Numbered from the stretch's first letter, positions 32,014 to 42,647 are shown. The stretch is 64,000 nucleotides of DNA from Leptidea sinapis (GCF_905404315.1 NC_066296.1:8866001-8930000), one strand, 5' to 3'. Program-made: numbers and translations. Notes: generated by a model from the letters alone, not told the origin.

Positions 32014-33612
32014 CAACCTTAGATACATAATTCCATAAAATTTATTGAATTAGCCATTATTTTGCGAAAATCCATGTTATGTGGTATCATAAGTGTTAAT
32101 TCCGCTAACATACTTACAAACCACACACAATTACATTATAAGTTTTATGAAATTGTCTATCAATTCCTAAGTTATTTAGTTAAAGTAAGATATTATAACG
32201 CTTTCCAATAATTCGTAGTAAATATAGAATTGCTTTATGATCCAACGCTTAGTATGCCACAGACTTGGGAAAGGTTTCATTGAAAATCCCGTTCAAAAAT
32301 TCCAAAATTGGAATGATCGCATCTTCAATCTTCTAAGAGTCGTCTCAAAAGATTATCAATAAATTCTTAGCACTAACGTCCAAATTCCCATAACAGGTTC
32401 TCGAAATGTGACTTTTCACATTGCGTTGCCTTCTTGTGAATAGGTCTGAATAGAGCCTTTGTATGGCCTTGTATGTTCACCATCCCAGCCGGAAGCGAAC
32501 CCTGTGATGGAATTTTTAATGGAGGCCGGTCGTTTCGCAATATGACAATTTTCGTTTATTGTTATAACACAATGCTTCACGGGTTGTGGTTAATTGGACA
32601 TGAATTTTAGATATTATGTCGAGTAAAATTGTGGGATTGGTTAATTAAATCGGTTTCGTACATAGAATGTCTCAAGAATTCATATATTTTCGTTGTATTT
32701 AGTTTTAGTCAAATTGCAAGAATATATAACAACATAATATCTACAAACTACTACTAATTTACTCACACAATCATTTTACTTTTCTTTAATGTTATTAATT
32801 AAAGCGTCGAATAATCCTTTTTTTTTTATTCAATATTGATACGCGACATGTGTATTTTAGCCTTAGTCATGGGATTTTTATACAAAAGAAAGAGTAAGCC
32901 CTTAGTTAAAAATAATCACTAAGTCTAAAGTCATTCGAATTTAGTGTTAGAGTTGTTCATATGTTGAGAGCCTTCTTGAGTGTAAATTCCGCTAAGTATC
33001 GCCTCTACACGAGGCATCCTCAGGAGATGTTCACTCGCTAAATTCTGGCACGAGACCGAATTTGGCGAGTCAAATTAATACATAGATTGATAGATTTTTG
33101 AAATCTTCATAACAGCATTCTCACTCTCAAAGGGAACGATTAGTAAATAATTTGTTTTTAGCCCAATAATTAATATACTTAATTAAATTTTCTACAAAAC
33201 TGACAGACAATGTTCCTTTTAAATAAACGTAACGAAGTATTTCATTGAACTTTAATAACTTGGAGTAATTACCCAAAGATTAAATGAGGGAGTTGAATAG
33301 TATAATATTACTAATAGGAATTTTCAATTCAATTGAAAATGTTAGAAATTTTGTTAAAACCACTGAAATACAAAATACTTAATTGAAAATATTTCATTGG
33401 AATGAAAAGCAATATATTTGAAAAGATTTTAGATAGATGTAATTATAAGTCTTACAAATTTAAATAAAATACTTTACGCTCCCCCTGAAAACTTTTTTGG
33501 TTAATTATGTAAATTATAACAATTGTAACCTTTACGCAAATAACTTATGTAAAAAATACAATTACATTTACACGCTATTTAATTCTTGATATACTATTTT
33601 ATTTAAATATAA
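32014..33612. other. No gene recognised
   Basis: 1.6 kb of AT-rich sequence. The one patch of note is 33000-33065: the hairpin GCCTCTACACGAGGC and cacgagaccgaatttggcga, which resembles a piece of a dispersed element I cannot name. Confidence 0.45.
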
Positions 33613-34115
33613 GATGGATGGGCAGCGTTCAAGAGGCTCCATAAAATATTCTTGTCCCAATTACCACAGTGTCTGAAGACGAAGGTTTTCAACCAGTGTG
33701 TGTTGCCAGTGATGACTTACGGTACGCAGATGTGGTCGCCAAATATGGGCCTTATGATTTCTCATAACCCTGTGATTATCTCATGGTCGCTCAGAGGCCA
33801 ATGCTATGCTCGGAGTTTCCCTGCGAGATCGAATCAGAAATGGGCAGACGTAGCCCAAATTATTGTGAAACTGAAGTGGCAGTGGGCAGGGCACATATCT
33901 CGACGGACAGATGGCCTTTGGGGCCGTAAAGTCCTAGAATGGCGACCACGTACCGGAAGATTGGACTTGTCGGTCCCACAAGATGGACCGACGATCTGGT
34001 CAAGATCGCCGGAATACGTTGGATGAGGGCAGCGCAGGGCTGATCGTCGCGGAAATGTTTGGGGGAGAGCCTTTGTCCAGCAGTTGATGTCTTCCGGCTG
34101 ATGATTATGATGATG
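33613..34115 (+). pseudogene. RTE-type LINE C-terminus with GAT tail
   Basis: Reads LSQLPQCLKTKVFNQCVLPV, then MTYGTQMWS, VKLKWQWAGHISRRTDGLWG and RKVLEWRPRTGR, then a frame break. The coding end is ccagcagttgatgtcttcc, with an atgatgattatgatgatg tail. Longest of the four copies of this family here. Confidence 0.78.
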
Positions 34116-34263
34116 AGGATCATAACTCTCCTGACAAAGTAATAGCTGCTAAAGTCTCCATTAAAGGAAACTACTCACCTCCCAAACCTCGGGACCAAAT
34201 TTCTATGAACCGTTACAATATCCTTTGCGTTAAACGCGTTTTATACGTTATGTGTTTTATACT

Positions 34264-34600
34264 CACAGACGAGTAAAAAAGGAAGAACTCCGCGCCGTGA
34301 TATTAGCAAGTGAAGCACCGTTATGCTAGTGTGTGTGCGGTTACGGGGGATGCTAGTTACACAACTTTTACTCCCTTAAATAATCATATATGGCCTTTTT
34401 AAACGACGGCATTTTTAAAATATTTTATTGAGACGCAAACTGATGTGTCATAGACGATGACAATTCTCATAATGGCAGCCTATCGGCCTGTAGTAATGTA
34501 AGTGTGTGCGTAGGGCTATGTATTTACACGTTAATCGGCTTGTTTTGGTGCTACACTGTTATGTAAGGTGACACGGAGTCCTTATTTTTACGAGTCCGTG
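34264..34600 (+). mobile_element. MITE-P, complete
   Basis: Starts cacagacgagtaaaaaa and ends acgagtccgtg. Flanks tttatact (34256-34263) and attatact (34601-34608) match 7 of 8, consistent with an aged 8-bp target duplication. Non-coding. Confidence 0.82.
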
Positions 34601-34929
34601 ATTATACTGTTGTTATTTCAGTTTTATTGACAGTTTCACAGTCAAGCTATGGGCATTAAACGAAAGTTAGGTCACGTTAATGAATGTCTGTATTGGACAG
34701 GACCTTTCTATGTACTAATCCAATAATAAATTTTTATTTCATGAAATAAATCCACAACCGTGCCAATTTTGGTTCAATATAAAATTTGGATTTTTTTTTC
34801 TGTAACCCACTGTTCTGGGTCCAAAAATAGTCTGTCCCAGAAAGTCTTGCTAACTCTTAAAAAAATCTGGGATATATTGAACAACAAACATTTCAAATTA
34901 ATTTATTCTTGACTGAATAGTAGCCACGA

Positions 34930-35040
34930 CCAGTCACCTGTGGCTTAAATCAATCAGGCAACCTCTCGGCTCAGAAACAGTCTAATCCAGTGCAAACCGG
35001 ATCAATCTAGGTGTGGAGTTTACACATTCCGGCTTTATAG
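34930..35040. repeat. Dispersed repeat sharing a 37-bp identical block
   Basis: Partner of 20590-20690. The block at 34978-35014 is identical, and looser similarity extends upstream (caatcaggcaacctctcggc against caattagccaacgtcgcagc). Confidence 0.6.
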
Positions 35041-35044
35041 TGTT

Positions 35045-35507
35045 ACTAGTAGGCTTACTTGCATGCTTAATTTTGTTGATTGTTATTAAATATAATATGA
35101 TAGAGATTCAGTAGTATTTTTTCTTCATTTTCTCCTTTCTGGGTATATTCCTATAATAATATAGGAAGTAGCCGTCGAATTTCCATCCTATCCATTATGT
35201 ATTCGTATGAGACTTTCGGATCTTCTAGGAGTTAATTTAGCGTTAATTTCTATGCTTCATTACTGCGCAGGTAATGCTTTTGATATTGGACAATATTATT
35301 AAGAAATATAAAAATTTTCGGGCTGATATCACTTGGAAATGTAATCATGTAGGTAGTTCACAAAAAAAAAATTAATAGAATTAGGCGTAATTAACTGGAA
35401 ATGTATTGCTTTTTAAAATGTTTTGAGTGAATCTTTAGTGTTAATTCCGCTGAGTTTCACAAAATCATTTCAATGTGTTATTTGCCTCTGAATATTTATA
35501 TTATTGA
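35045..35507. other. No gene recognised
   Basis: AT-rich, no ORF or repeat match. Confidence 0.4.
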
Positions 35508-35839
35508 AGCTATTGCGAGAATAATTTGTTATATTTTTAATGTCAGATCACCCTCACTTCTAGGATTAATACACAAATAAAATTTTGAAACAAAATTTTA
35601 TGATCAATGCGGGACTTGAAACCGCGATCCCGTTCCGTGCCACTCGCACGATTTTATGACGATAAGTCACTCGAACGGTCAGCTCAGTTGGGAGAGCACT
35701 CGCACGGAACGCGAGAGGTCGTGGGTTCGAGTCCCGCATCGTTCATAAAATTTTGTTTTCAAAATTTTATTTGTGTATTAATCCTAGAAGTGAGGGTGAT
35801 CTGACTTTAAAAATATAATAAATTATTCTCACAATAGCT
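35508..35839. mobile_element. TH element, head-to-head palindromic dimer
   Basis: Two TH units in inverted orientation with tRNA-like heads at the centre. Outer arms agctattg[c/t]gagaataatt at left and their inverse at right are nearly identical for about 60 bp. Then come gatcaccctcacttct, ggattaatacacaaat and aaaattttat on each side. The right unit has an intact tRNA-like cloverleaf; the left head is shortened and scrambled. Total 332 bp centred near 35673. No ORF of its own. Confidence 0.75.
35673..35744 (+). pseudogene. tRNA-like cloverleaf, anticodon position GGA
   Basis: 72 nt fold without mismatch except G-T pairs: acceptor GAACGGT/ATCGTTC, D stem GCTC/GAGC, anticodon stem CTCGC/GCGAG, T stem GTGGG/CCCGC with TTCGAGT loop. 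The anticodon loop ACGGAAC places GGA at 34-36 but has C at position 33 instead of the invariant U. It also lacks the long variable arm of a serine tRNA. Being inside a dispersed repeat, it is probably a promoter head, not a tRNA gene. Confidence 0.7.
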
Positions 35840-35899
35840 TAACCTAACGTCCAGTTTCACTTAAACAAGCAATTCTTATCCTTATCACAAGGAGTTAGA

Positions 35900-36170
35900 A
35901 TACATTTTATGGAAGTCTTGTAAGCGGATCTGAAATAGTGAATTCGTATTCGTACAGATACTGGCATTAGTTTTAATAACCACCGATCACCTCACAGGAC
36001 ATTAGTATTTATTGCAATAGTTACCTTTGTCGTATAAAGTCTGATATCGCTTGGCTGTTCTCCAACCGAATGTACCTTATAACCGGATATCCATTTTTGA
36101 ATAATGTTTATTATGTGCTGTGCTCCTGAGGCTTATTTGAAGTTCTAGACTTTTTAATTTGACGTAAAGA
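35900..36170 (-). pseudogene. Duplicated cysteine-containing ORF module, copy 2
   Basis: Minus strand reads FGWRTAKRYQTLYDKGNYCN then K Y stop C P V R stop, VVIKTNA and NTNSLFQ, colinear with the open copy at 24.7 kb. Two stops at fixed positions, and one of the cysteines (CGRG) lost. Same unknown family. Confidence 0.4.
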
Positions 36171-36230
36171 TGCGAGTCTGTCTATCCATACATACAAATT
36201 CGTTTCCGTTCACTTTTTTTCTAGATTCAA

Positions 36231-37190
36231 ATTCAAATATTTTTATTCAAAATAAGATGTGGCATCACTTATCGAAAGTCAAAAACTACCACCCATTCCA
36301 AAACGAATGCCTCAGACCTGAGAAGAATTGGTGCAAAAAACTCAGCAGGCTTTTTTTTTGCGGGCTTTACAAAGTAATATTGTACAATTAAACTTATCAT
36401 TTAATAGCATGAGGGTGGTGTCTCCATTCCCAATCTGTGAAAGAAAGTCATTTATGTTATAGTAACCTTTACCACACAAACGTTTATTAACAATACGTTT
36501 GAATAACGTATACTTTTGTTTTGAACATTTTCTGGGATCTTGTTGTAAAAGCATATACATCGCCCCACAAAAGACTTACTAACTCGACTTAGCCGAGTAG
36601 TAGTCATTATAAGTTTATGTCTGTTCCTGGTGTTAACATTATGGTTATGACAGTTTCTAGCATATTCACTTATGTGCCTATGAACACACATTACATTATC
36701 AACAATATATTGAGAAGCAACAGTCAAGATGTTAATTTCTTTGAATTTTGCTCTCAATGATTCTTTAGTACCTAGGTTATAAATAGCGCAAAAAGCCCTC
36801 TTCTGCAGGAAAAATATTGTATTAATATCGGCAGCGTTGCCCATAGGACATAATACTATGGAAATAACTAAAGCATACAAATCGCGCTCTATCTATGTCA
36901 GTTAATTGTCTAATCTTTACGAGTAATTCTAAGAAATATAGCAGATTCCACCGGTCTTATCACCTCTCCGTTTAACAATAGGTTACTAGCGCTAAATTAG
37001 TACACGCTGTCAGATTGAATATATCAATATTTCAAGTTCACTTCGTCATACTTAGCTTGGTTTCTTTTCACTTTGAAAATCAGTGCAATGTCGTCCGCAA
37101 ACAATACTACCTAAATTATGTTTTTTCTCTATAAGATTTGGAATATCATTACTGAGTCATAATCATCAAATGTAATACTGGTGGTGGATT
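36231..37190 (-). pseudogene. LINE-D RT end, C-terminus and 3' UTR
   Basis: On the minus strand, an RT remnant with DIPNLIEKKHNL and an out-of-frame F-A-D-D-like region lies near 37090-37150. The C-terminal frame (36452-36880, 142 codons) contains GNAADINTIFFLQKRAFCAI, LRAKFKEINILTVASQYIVD, NHNVNTRNRHKLIM and KSFVGRCICFYNKIPENVQ. The 3' UTR, with ctgagtttnttgc-type sequence and a tttgaat tail, is at 36231-36400. Best C-terminus of this family in the window. Confidence 0.8.
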
Positions 37191-37316
37191 TTTCTAATAA
37201 ATTAATATTAAAATCACCACCTTTGCACCACGATATGCCTGTTTCTTAGACTCATATAATTTTAATAAAACCTCCTCCAATACACTTTCAAATAATTCAT
37301 ATGCTGCGTCTGGGGT

Positions 37317-37592
37317 TTTTTTATGATAATAAGGGACGAGACGAGCAGGACGTTCAGCTGATGGTAATTGATACGCCATGCCCTTTACAATGCAGTACCG
37401 CTCAGGATTCTCAAAAAACCCAAAAATTCTGAGCGGCACTACAATTGCGCTCGTCACCTAGGGACATACGATGTAAAGCCTCATTTGCCCAGTAATTTCA
37501 CTAGCTATGGCGCCCTTCAGACCGAAACACAGGATGCTTACACATTACTGCTTCACGGCAGAAATAGGCGACGTTGTGGTACCCATAATATA
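37317..37592 (-). repeat. Repeat B copy
   Basis: Reverse-oriented repeat B from ttatgataataagggacgag to ggtacccataata. It interrupts or abuts the LINE endonuclease fragment on its right. Confidence 0.8.
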
Positions 37593-37599
37593 GCCCTCT

Positions 37600-38165
37600 G
37601 TATATATATTTATCTCTGTATATACTAACAACAATGGCACGCTCGAGCTCTGCACAGGCTATTTCAATGGTACGTTCAACAGAGAGGCCCACAATATCTT
37701 CTCGTTCCTTGAATCCCTTCTCTGCTAAACGCACTTGCCACCTGATGACCACTGAAGTTAAAGATGAGCTCATATTTTCTGAGCCAGTGCTCTGTTAAAC
37801 ATAAAATATGTATATCTTTATAATTCATAAATAACTCCAGTTCAAGTTCTTTACCAAATAATCCTTGCATGTTTTGGTGCATCAGGTATGCAATTTTACA
37901 CTTATTACTTATTTTTTACATCTAGAACTTGTTATATTACTTATTTGTACACTGCTAGAGGAGTCCCCTATTGTCTTATTGCTTAGTTTTTTGGAAAAGT
38001 TCCAAATCTTTACTTAAATTAGTACACTGCTCAATAGAAGCAGTGGTTATTAAATTAATACTCTGCTCAATAAAAGCGAAGTCCAAAAAGTTATCATATT
38101 ACAGTGCTCAATAGAAGCAGTGCTTATCAACTTAAAACTAACCTGCTCAAAAGAAGCAGGGGACT
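37600..38165 (-). pseudogene. LINE endonuclease N-terminus preceded by coding tandem repeats
   Basis: Minus strand, in element order: four imperfect 13-codon repeats (about 39 bp each, plus-strand cores at 38025, 38061, 38101 and 38142) reading like TASIEQCTNL / FAFIEQSINLIT / TASIEHCNMIT / PASFEQVSFKLIS. Then comes the endonuclease start MHQNMQGLFGKELELELFMN, with DIHILCLTEHWL (catalytic E), in 37676-37882. A frameshift leads to VGLSVERTIEIACAEL and ERAIVVSIYR near 37620-37700. The repeats may be the end of a gag/coiled-coil protein or a leader of ORF2. 3' parts were replaced by repeat B. Confidence 0.65.
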
Positions 38166-38560
38166 GGGTTGCCAAATAGTTGGCTGTGCTATAAAATAAT
38201 ATGATAGCGATTTTGCTATCTGTCTTTTATAAAAATTAGGTATGTGTATAACCTATCAGATGTCAATATCTTACATTTTTAATAATTAATTATATTATTG
38301 ATCATTGATGTCTAATATCTGTATTTTATTAGATAATATTATATTACCATTACATGTCAAATAAATACAATTAGATAATAGGCATAACATTCTGTCCAAT
38401 TATATCTTATTTTTTTTTCCTGTGGCAAATCAGGCATATGGACTTTGCACTTTCATGAACACATAATTTAAGTGAAACATCTGAAGCGACTTCCAACAAG
38501 GTCGCGTAGAACATTAAACGTTTATAATTATTGCTAGTTGCTTACGTAATTAACAAATTT
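38166..38560. other. No gene recognised
   Basis: AT-rich sequence between the LINE endonuclease fragment and the palindrome-rich patch. Confidence 0.4.
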
Positions 38561-38561
38561 T

Positions 38562-39045
38562 TTTTTGAGAGGAGGAAATACAGTTACGTATTTACGCCCC
38601 GGAACGGGGCGTAATATGTCGGACTCGAGTGTCCGCGTAAGCGGACACCCCATACCGACTAAAACCTCCTCTATGCTGTTAGCCATACTTTTACAGCGAC
38701 ATAGGACGTGGGCCGTGGAGGCCGCAAAGACTACGCAACAACAGTCGCGGGGCGTCTCCTAAGGAGACTCGAACCTCGGACCGGCTGTGTGCTTGTGGGA
38801 AGGAGAGAGAATAAAAATGAAGATGAAAAGATGAGAAGAACACACTCGCCGGCGAGTGTGGTGATGTTTTGTGTTATGTATGTAAGTGTGTAAGTATGTG
38901 TTTATGAGTGTATGTATGTATGTATGTATGTATGTAAGTAGTGTAAATGTTTGTGTGCATGTATGTATGTGGAGTGTGTTTGTGATTGTGTAAGTGGTGT
39001 ATGTCAGTCCGTGTGTGAGTGTGAGTGGAGTGAAACGATTAATAA
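38562..39045. repeat. GC-rich palindrome cluster followed by TG/ATGT-rich tract
   Basis: Four perfect inverted repeats within 270 bp: TTACGCCCC/GGGGCGTAA (38592-38614), GTGTCCGC-GTAA-GCGGACAC (38629-38648), GTCTCCTAAGGAGAC (38754-38768) and CACACTCGCCGGCGAGTGTG (38841-38860). After these, 38875-39030 is a tgtatgtatg / gtgagtgtgag tract. It resembles a structured LINE 3' UTR with a simple-repeat tail, but no coding part was found. Confidence 0.55.
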
Positions 39046-39225
39046 ATAATAATTAACAAATTAAATATTAAGTATTCTAACAATATGAAAACAAATACTT
39101 AATACGCGTTTTAGAGTACATACATACTGATTGCCAGCACCATCTTTTAGCAAACGATGTAGACATACATCTCGAATAACGATGATCGCAAGTAGTAGGT
39201 ACTTATTAATTCACCATTATTTTAT

Positions 39226-39680
39226 TTATTGAAGTGAAAACTTCTTTAGCACCGTTGTGATTTGAAATTCGTTGAAACGAAAAAGCGAGAGAAAAAAGAG
39301 CAGACACATAAATTCATAAAATTTAACATGGGATAGGAATGAGTATGAGAGAGGAAGGATGGATGTAATGAGGATGATGGATGTAAGGATGTAATGAGAT
39401 AGGAAGCATTATACAGTGTTTTAGAACCAGGCGATCATAGTTAAAGAAAAGATTGTCTTATGTATGACGCGAGTATATCATAATATGTATATTCTGACAC
39501 CATGCGCACGAAATATTAATACATAGACACCAGGAGAACATATATATATTAGTGGTGATAGTAATGTCGTAAAAAGCGGTTGAAATCATGTGTCATCCTA
39601 GCAACACGTACCAGGACTTCATATGCAGTTTAGAGGTTCATGCACAATGCAGGTTTCACTTCTGACATGTGTACCTTGGA
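39226..39680. mobile_element. Inverted-repeat element related to 4.9 kb
   Basis: Left gaagtgaaaacttctttagc; right gtttcacttctgacatgtgt, the inverse of acacatgtcagaggtgaaac at 4910. Opposite orientation to the 4.9-kb copy and a different interior. A further single end, gaagtgaaaacttctttaac, is at 44527. Confidence 0.5.
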
Positions 39681-39836
39681 CGCACGCAATTATTTTTTAA
39701 GCGGATATAATTATCTTAGATACAAACAAATGTACATAAAAGTTTCTGTGTGAGTATTAAACATCATATTTTGCGTTTTGAAAATCTAAAATTACGTAGA
39801 AGTTGAAATATTGTATCTAACAAATACTCTTGCAAA

Positions 39837-40183
39837 TCTATACTAATATTATAAAGCTGCAGTGTTTGTTTGTTTGTTTGAACGCGCTAATCTCTGGTAC
39901 TACTGGTCCGATTTGAGTGATTCTTTCAGTGTTCGGTAGTCCATTTATCGAGGAAGGCTATAGGCTATGTTTTTTTTTTCAAAATTAGGGATCCGTAATA
40001 AAATTGCTATTTTGTTACACAAGGTGTAAAATCGAAAACCTATTTTTGCGTGCGCTGCAAAAACTATTGACAATAGAACAAAATGATGTACACGCTATAA
40101 TATAGGCAATCTTTTATTACTTATAAAACTATCGCGTGAATTATACTTTATATGGCAAAACAACGTTTGCCGGGTCAGCTTGT
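39837..40183 (+). mobile_element. Non-autonomous Helitron-like element
   Basis: Starts TCTATACTAATATTATAAAG and ends caacgtttgccgggtcagct, the arrangement I remember for an abundant lepidopteran Helitron family. The interior has tccgatttgagtgattcttt and atttatcgaggaaggctata. The CTAG-type end is slightly mutated (cttgt). No ORF. Confidence 0.65.
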
Positions 40184-40317
40184 ATAAAATAACCTAACAA
40201 TAACTTTACGGCCAAATAATACAACCCAAAAACTATAAATATAATATATGAAATCTTGATAAAAACTAAATTGAATTCAATTACTATTTACTTATCAGTA
40301 TTTATTTATCTTATTCT

Positions 40318-40465
40318 GAACAATTTATTTCTTTAAAGTGATAACCCTCACTTCTGGGATTAATTATACAAATAAACTATGAAAACAAAATTTATGAAAG
40401 ATGCGGGACTCGAAATCCCAGAAGCGAGGGTTATCACTTTAAAAAATAACAAATTGTTTATATTA
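40318..40465. mobile_element. TH element tail-out palindrome
   Basis: Two TH tails point outward: left caatttattt...aaagtgataaccctcacttc, right gaagcgagggttatcacttt then aaaaaataacaaattg. The centre keeps only a head remnant (gatgcgggactcgaa). A shortened version of the 35.5-kb dimer with both heads almost deleted. Confidence 0.65.
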
Positions 40466-40579
40466 ATTGAAAGAGTGACATCTCAAGTCAATTTCCTAAT
40501 ATGCAAATATTGAGGTTGGGCAGGTTATCAACTGAAAAGTAGATCCTGTAGATGAAGCCACAACCTGAGAGTTGAACAA

Positions 40580-40690
40580 ATCATACAAGATTTTATAAGC
40601 GATTCGTCACTCGAACGGTTGGCTCAGTTGGAAAAGCGCTCGCAGAGGTCGCAGGTTCGAGTCCCGCATCGTTCATAAATTTTGTTTGTA
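40580..40690 (+). mobile_element. TH element head with deleted anticodon arm
   Basis: 5' flank catacaagattttataagc, then a tRNA-like head 40613-40674 of only 62 nt. The acceptor, D and T arms are intact (GAACGGT, GGCTCAGTTGG, GGTTCGAGTCCC, ATCGTTC) but about 10 nt of the anticodon arm are gone. The tail is missing after ataaattttgttt. Confidence 0.68.
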
Positions 40691-40884
40691 TAGACAAAAT
40701 CGTTTTTCCTGAAGGCTTAAGCGATTTAGATACATTGTTTATTGTTACATTATTGTGTGTATTTTATTTCAATCGATTCACAAAAAAAAAATATAGTTAA
40801 ATAATTTAGAGTATAATTTTAATTAAATATAAAAAAAGATGCTTTATTAGGTGTTTTTATAGCTATGTCTACATTTAAAAGTCA

Positions 40885-40990
40885 GCAATGCTCCTGTGAT
40901 TCCTCTGATGTTGCAGGAAAATTGGGAGCAGTGGTGATCACCTTATATCACGTGACATATATGCTTCTTTGTCCTTCCTTAAAAGATAAA
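40885..40990 (+). mobile_element. LINE-A 3' UTR fragment
   Basis: gtcagcaatgctcctgtgat through ggtgatcacc to tttgtccttcctt. Diverged. Confidence 0.6.
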
Positions 40991-41049
40991 TATGTAATTA
41001 TAACATTCCCCTAACTAAAAAAAAACTCTAAAGTAAAAAAGTCACAAGG

Positions 41050-41635
41050 GAATGTTAGAAGCAGAAATGATCAATTTAGGGGATAATTCAATCGACGAGC
41101 GGTAGAAAATAATCTTTTTCAGCTATATCTCCCCTTCTAACTTTAAAGCCTCGGTTTCAAAAATGGGAAATATTGATAACTCGAATATACAATTTTTGTA
41201 TAAAATTTTCCTTATCAATTCAGTACGATTATGAAATTAAATTTCCTCTGGAGCCTGATATACATTATACTAAAATTTATTCTGTTTGTGAATTAAATAG
41301 TCTTTGTGTTAAATTGCGATTCAATGAATTAGGACCACAAAACATATTTAAAATGAATTAAGCTCAGTTCTTAGATAAAGCTTGTAAAATATCATTTATT
41401 GTAAAAATCACACTATAAAGTTATATACTATAAATAGTTATACCAGACGAGCTTGTAAACTTTTTAATGAAAAATTTGAAAATTTTGGTATTTTTCACTT
41501 GCCGTTTGCAAAATTCAAAATTATGACTTAAGAAGCCATGTCTAAACATAAGTAGCATAAGTAAATCTTTCTGTTTTATTTTCATATCGTAATAAATTAA
41601 CTTTTGTATTTTAAATGTTTTATATTTTATCACTT
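41050..41635. other. No gene recognised
   Basis: AT-rich. Small open frames look like chance. Confidence 0.4.
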
Positions 41636-41639
41636 TATT

Positions 41640-41812
41640 TGCAATATCCGGACGACCGAGCCTTGCTCGGATTTTTAAGAATGTACAAAACTTGAACAAA
41701 AAAAAAACTAATAGGACATCTGGATTCGAACCGGGGTCTTCTGCTTTCCGGATCACCCAATGTCCCATCTGAGCTATAATAGTCTTGTATATAGTGGCGA
41801 AATTTACCTTTG
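41640..41812 (-). mobile_element. tRNA-headed SINE, third type
   Basis: Reverse strand: tRNA-like 41713-41783 with box A TAGCTCAGATGGG and box B GGTTCGAATCC. A tail follows with a CCGAG-CCTTG-CTCGG hairpin (plus-strand 41656-41670). The head and tail differ from TH and SINE-D. Confidence 0.55.
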
Positions 41813-41869
41813 TATTCTAATGTTATTGTAGCTGTTTCTCATTCAAACATGGATAAAACCATTTTTTTT

Positions 41870-42000
41870 AAATTGAAACCTAGCTAGATCGATTTATCAC
41901 CCCCGAAATCCCCTGCATACTTAATTTTATGAAAATCGTTGGAGCCGTTTCCGAGATTCAGATTATATATATATACAAGAATTGCTCGTTTAAAGATATA
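41870..42000 (+). mobile_element. Helitron-like end fragment
   Basis: Contains gaaaatcgttggagccgttt, ccgagattcagatta and a TA run then caagaattgctcgtttaaag. This end type is common in lepidopteran Helitron-like repeats, from memory. Confidence 0.4.
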
Positions 42001-42140
42001 AGAGTTAAAAACATATTATTTTATTTATAACAAAGCACTCACATTGTAAGTATTAAGTAGTTTTAAAATTATTTTATGGAACTATCGGTCTTCATTAAAT
42101 AATATAGCTTTTGAATTCTGACCCTTTGTATCCTGAATAA

Positions 42141-42647
42141 ATGAAATGAAATGAAACGAAATGAAATGAAATGAAATGAAATGAAATGAAATGAAATGAA
42201 ATGAAATGAAATGAAATGAAATGAAATGAAATGAAATGAAATGAAATGAAATGAAATGAAATGAAATGAAATGAAATGAAATGAAATGAAATGAAATGAA
42301 ATGAAATGAAATGAAATGAAATGAAATGAAATGAAATGAAATGAAATGAAATGAAATGAAATGAAATGAAATGAAATGAAATGAAATGAAATGAAATGAA
42401 ATGAAATGAAATGAAATGAAATGAAATGAAATGAAATGAAATGAAATGAAATGAAATGAAATGAAATGAAATGAAATGAAATGAAATGAAATGAAATGAA
42501 ATGAAATGAAATGAAATGAAATGAAATGAAATGAAATGAAATGAAATGAAATGAAATGAAATGAAATGAAATGAAATGAAATGAAATGAAATGAAATGAA
42601 ATGAAATGAAATGAAATAAAATGAAATGAAATGAAATGAAATGAAAT
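42141..42647. repeat. Pentanucleotide array (ATGAA)n
   Basis: 507 bp, about 101 units, interrupted by only two visible substitutions (atgaaacgaa near 42151 and atgaaataaa near 42611). The left junction, tcctgaataaatgaaatgaa, looks like a LINE-type 3' end followed by expansion of its tail. The ISFHF-repeat open frames on the minus strand are a trivial translation of the array. Confidence 0.97.

Noticed and set aside
41713..41783. Candidate tRNA gene on the minus strand
   Set aside because: Acceptor ends do not pair well, and it is joined to a SINE-type tail with a CCGAG/CTCGG hairpin. Treated as a SINE head.
42141..42647. Regular repeat that might suggest a CRISPR array
   Set aside because: There are no spacers; the unit is 5 bp and the context is a eukaryotic genome.
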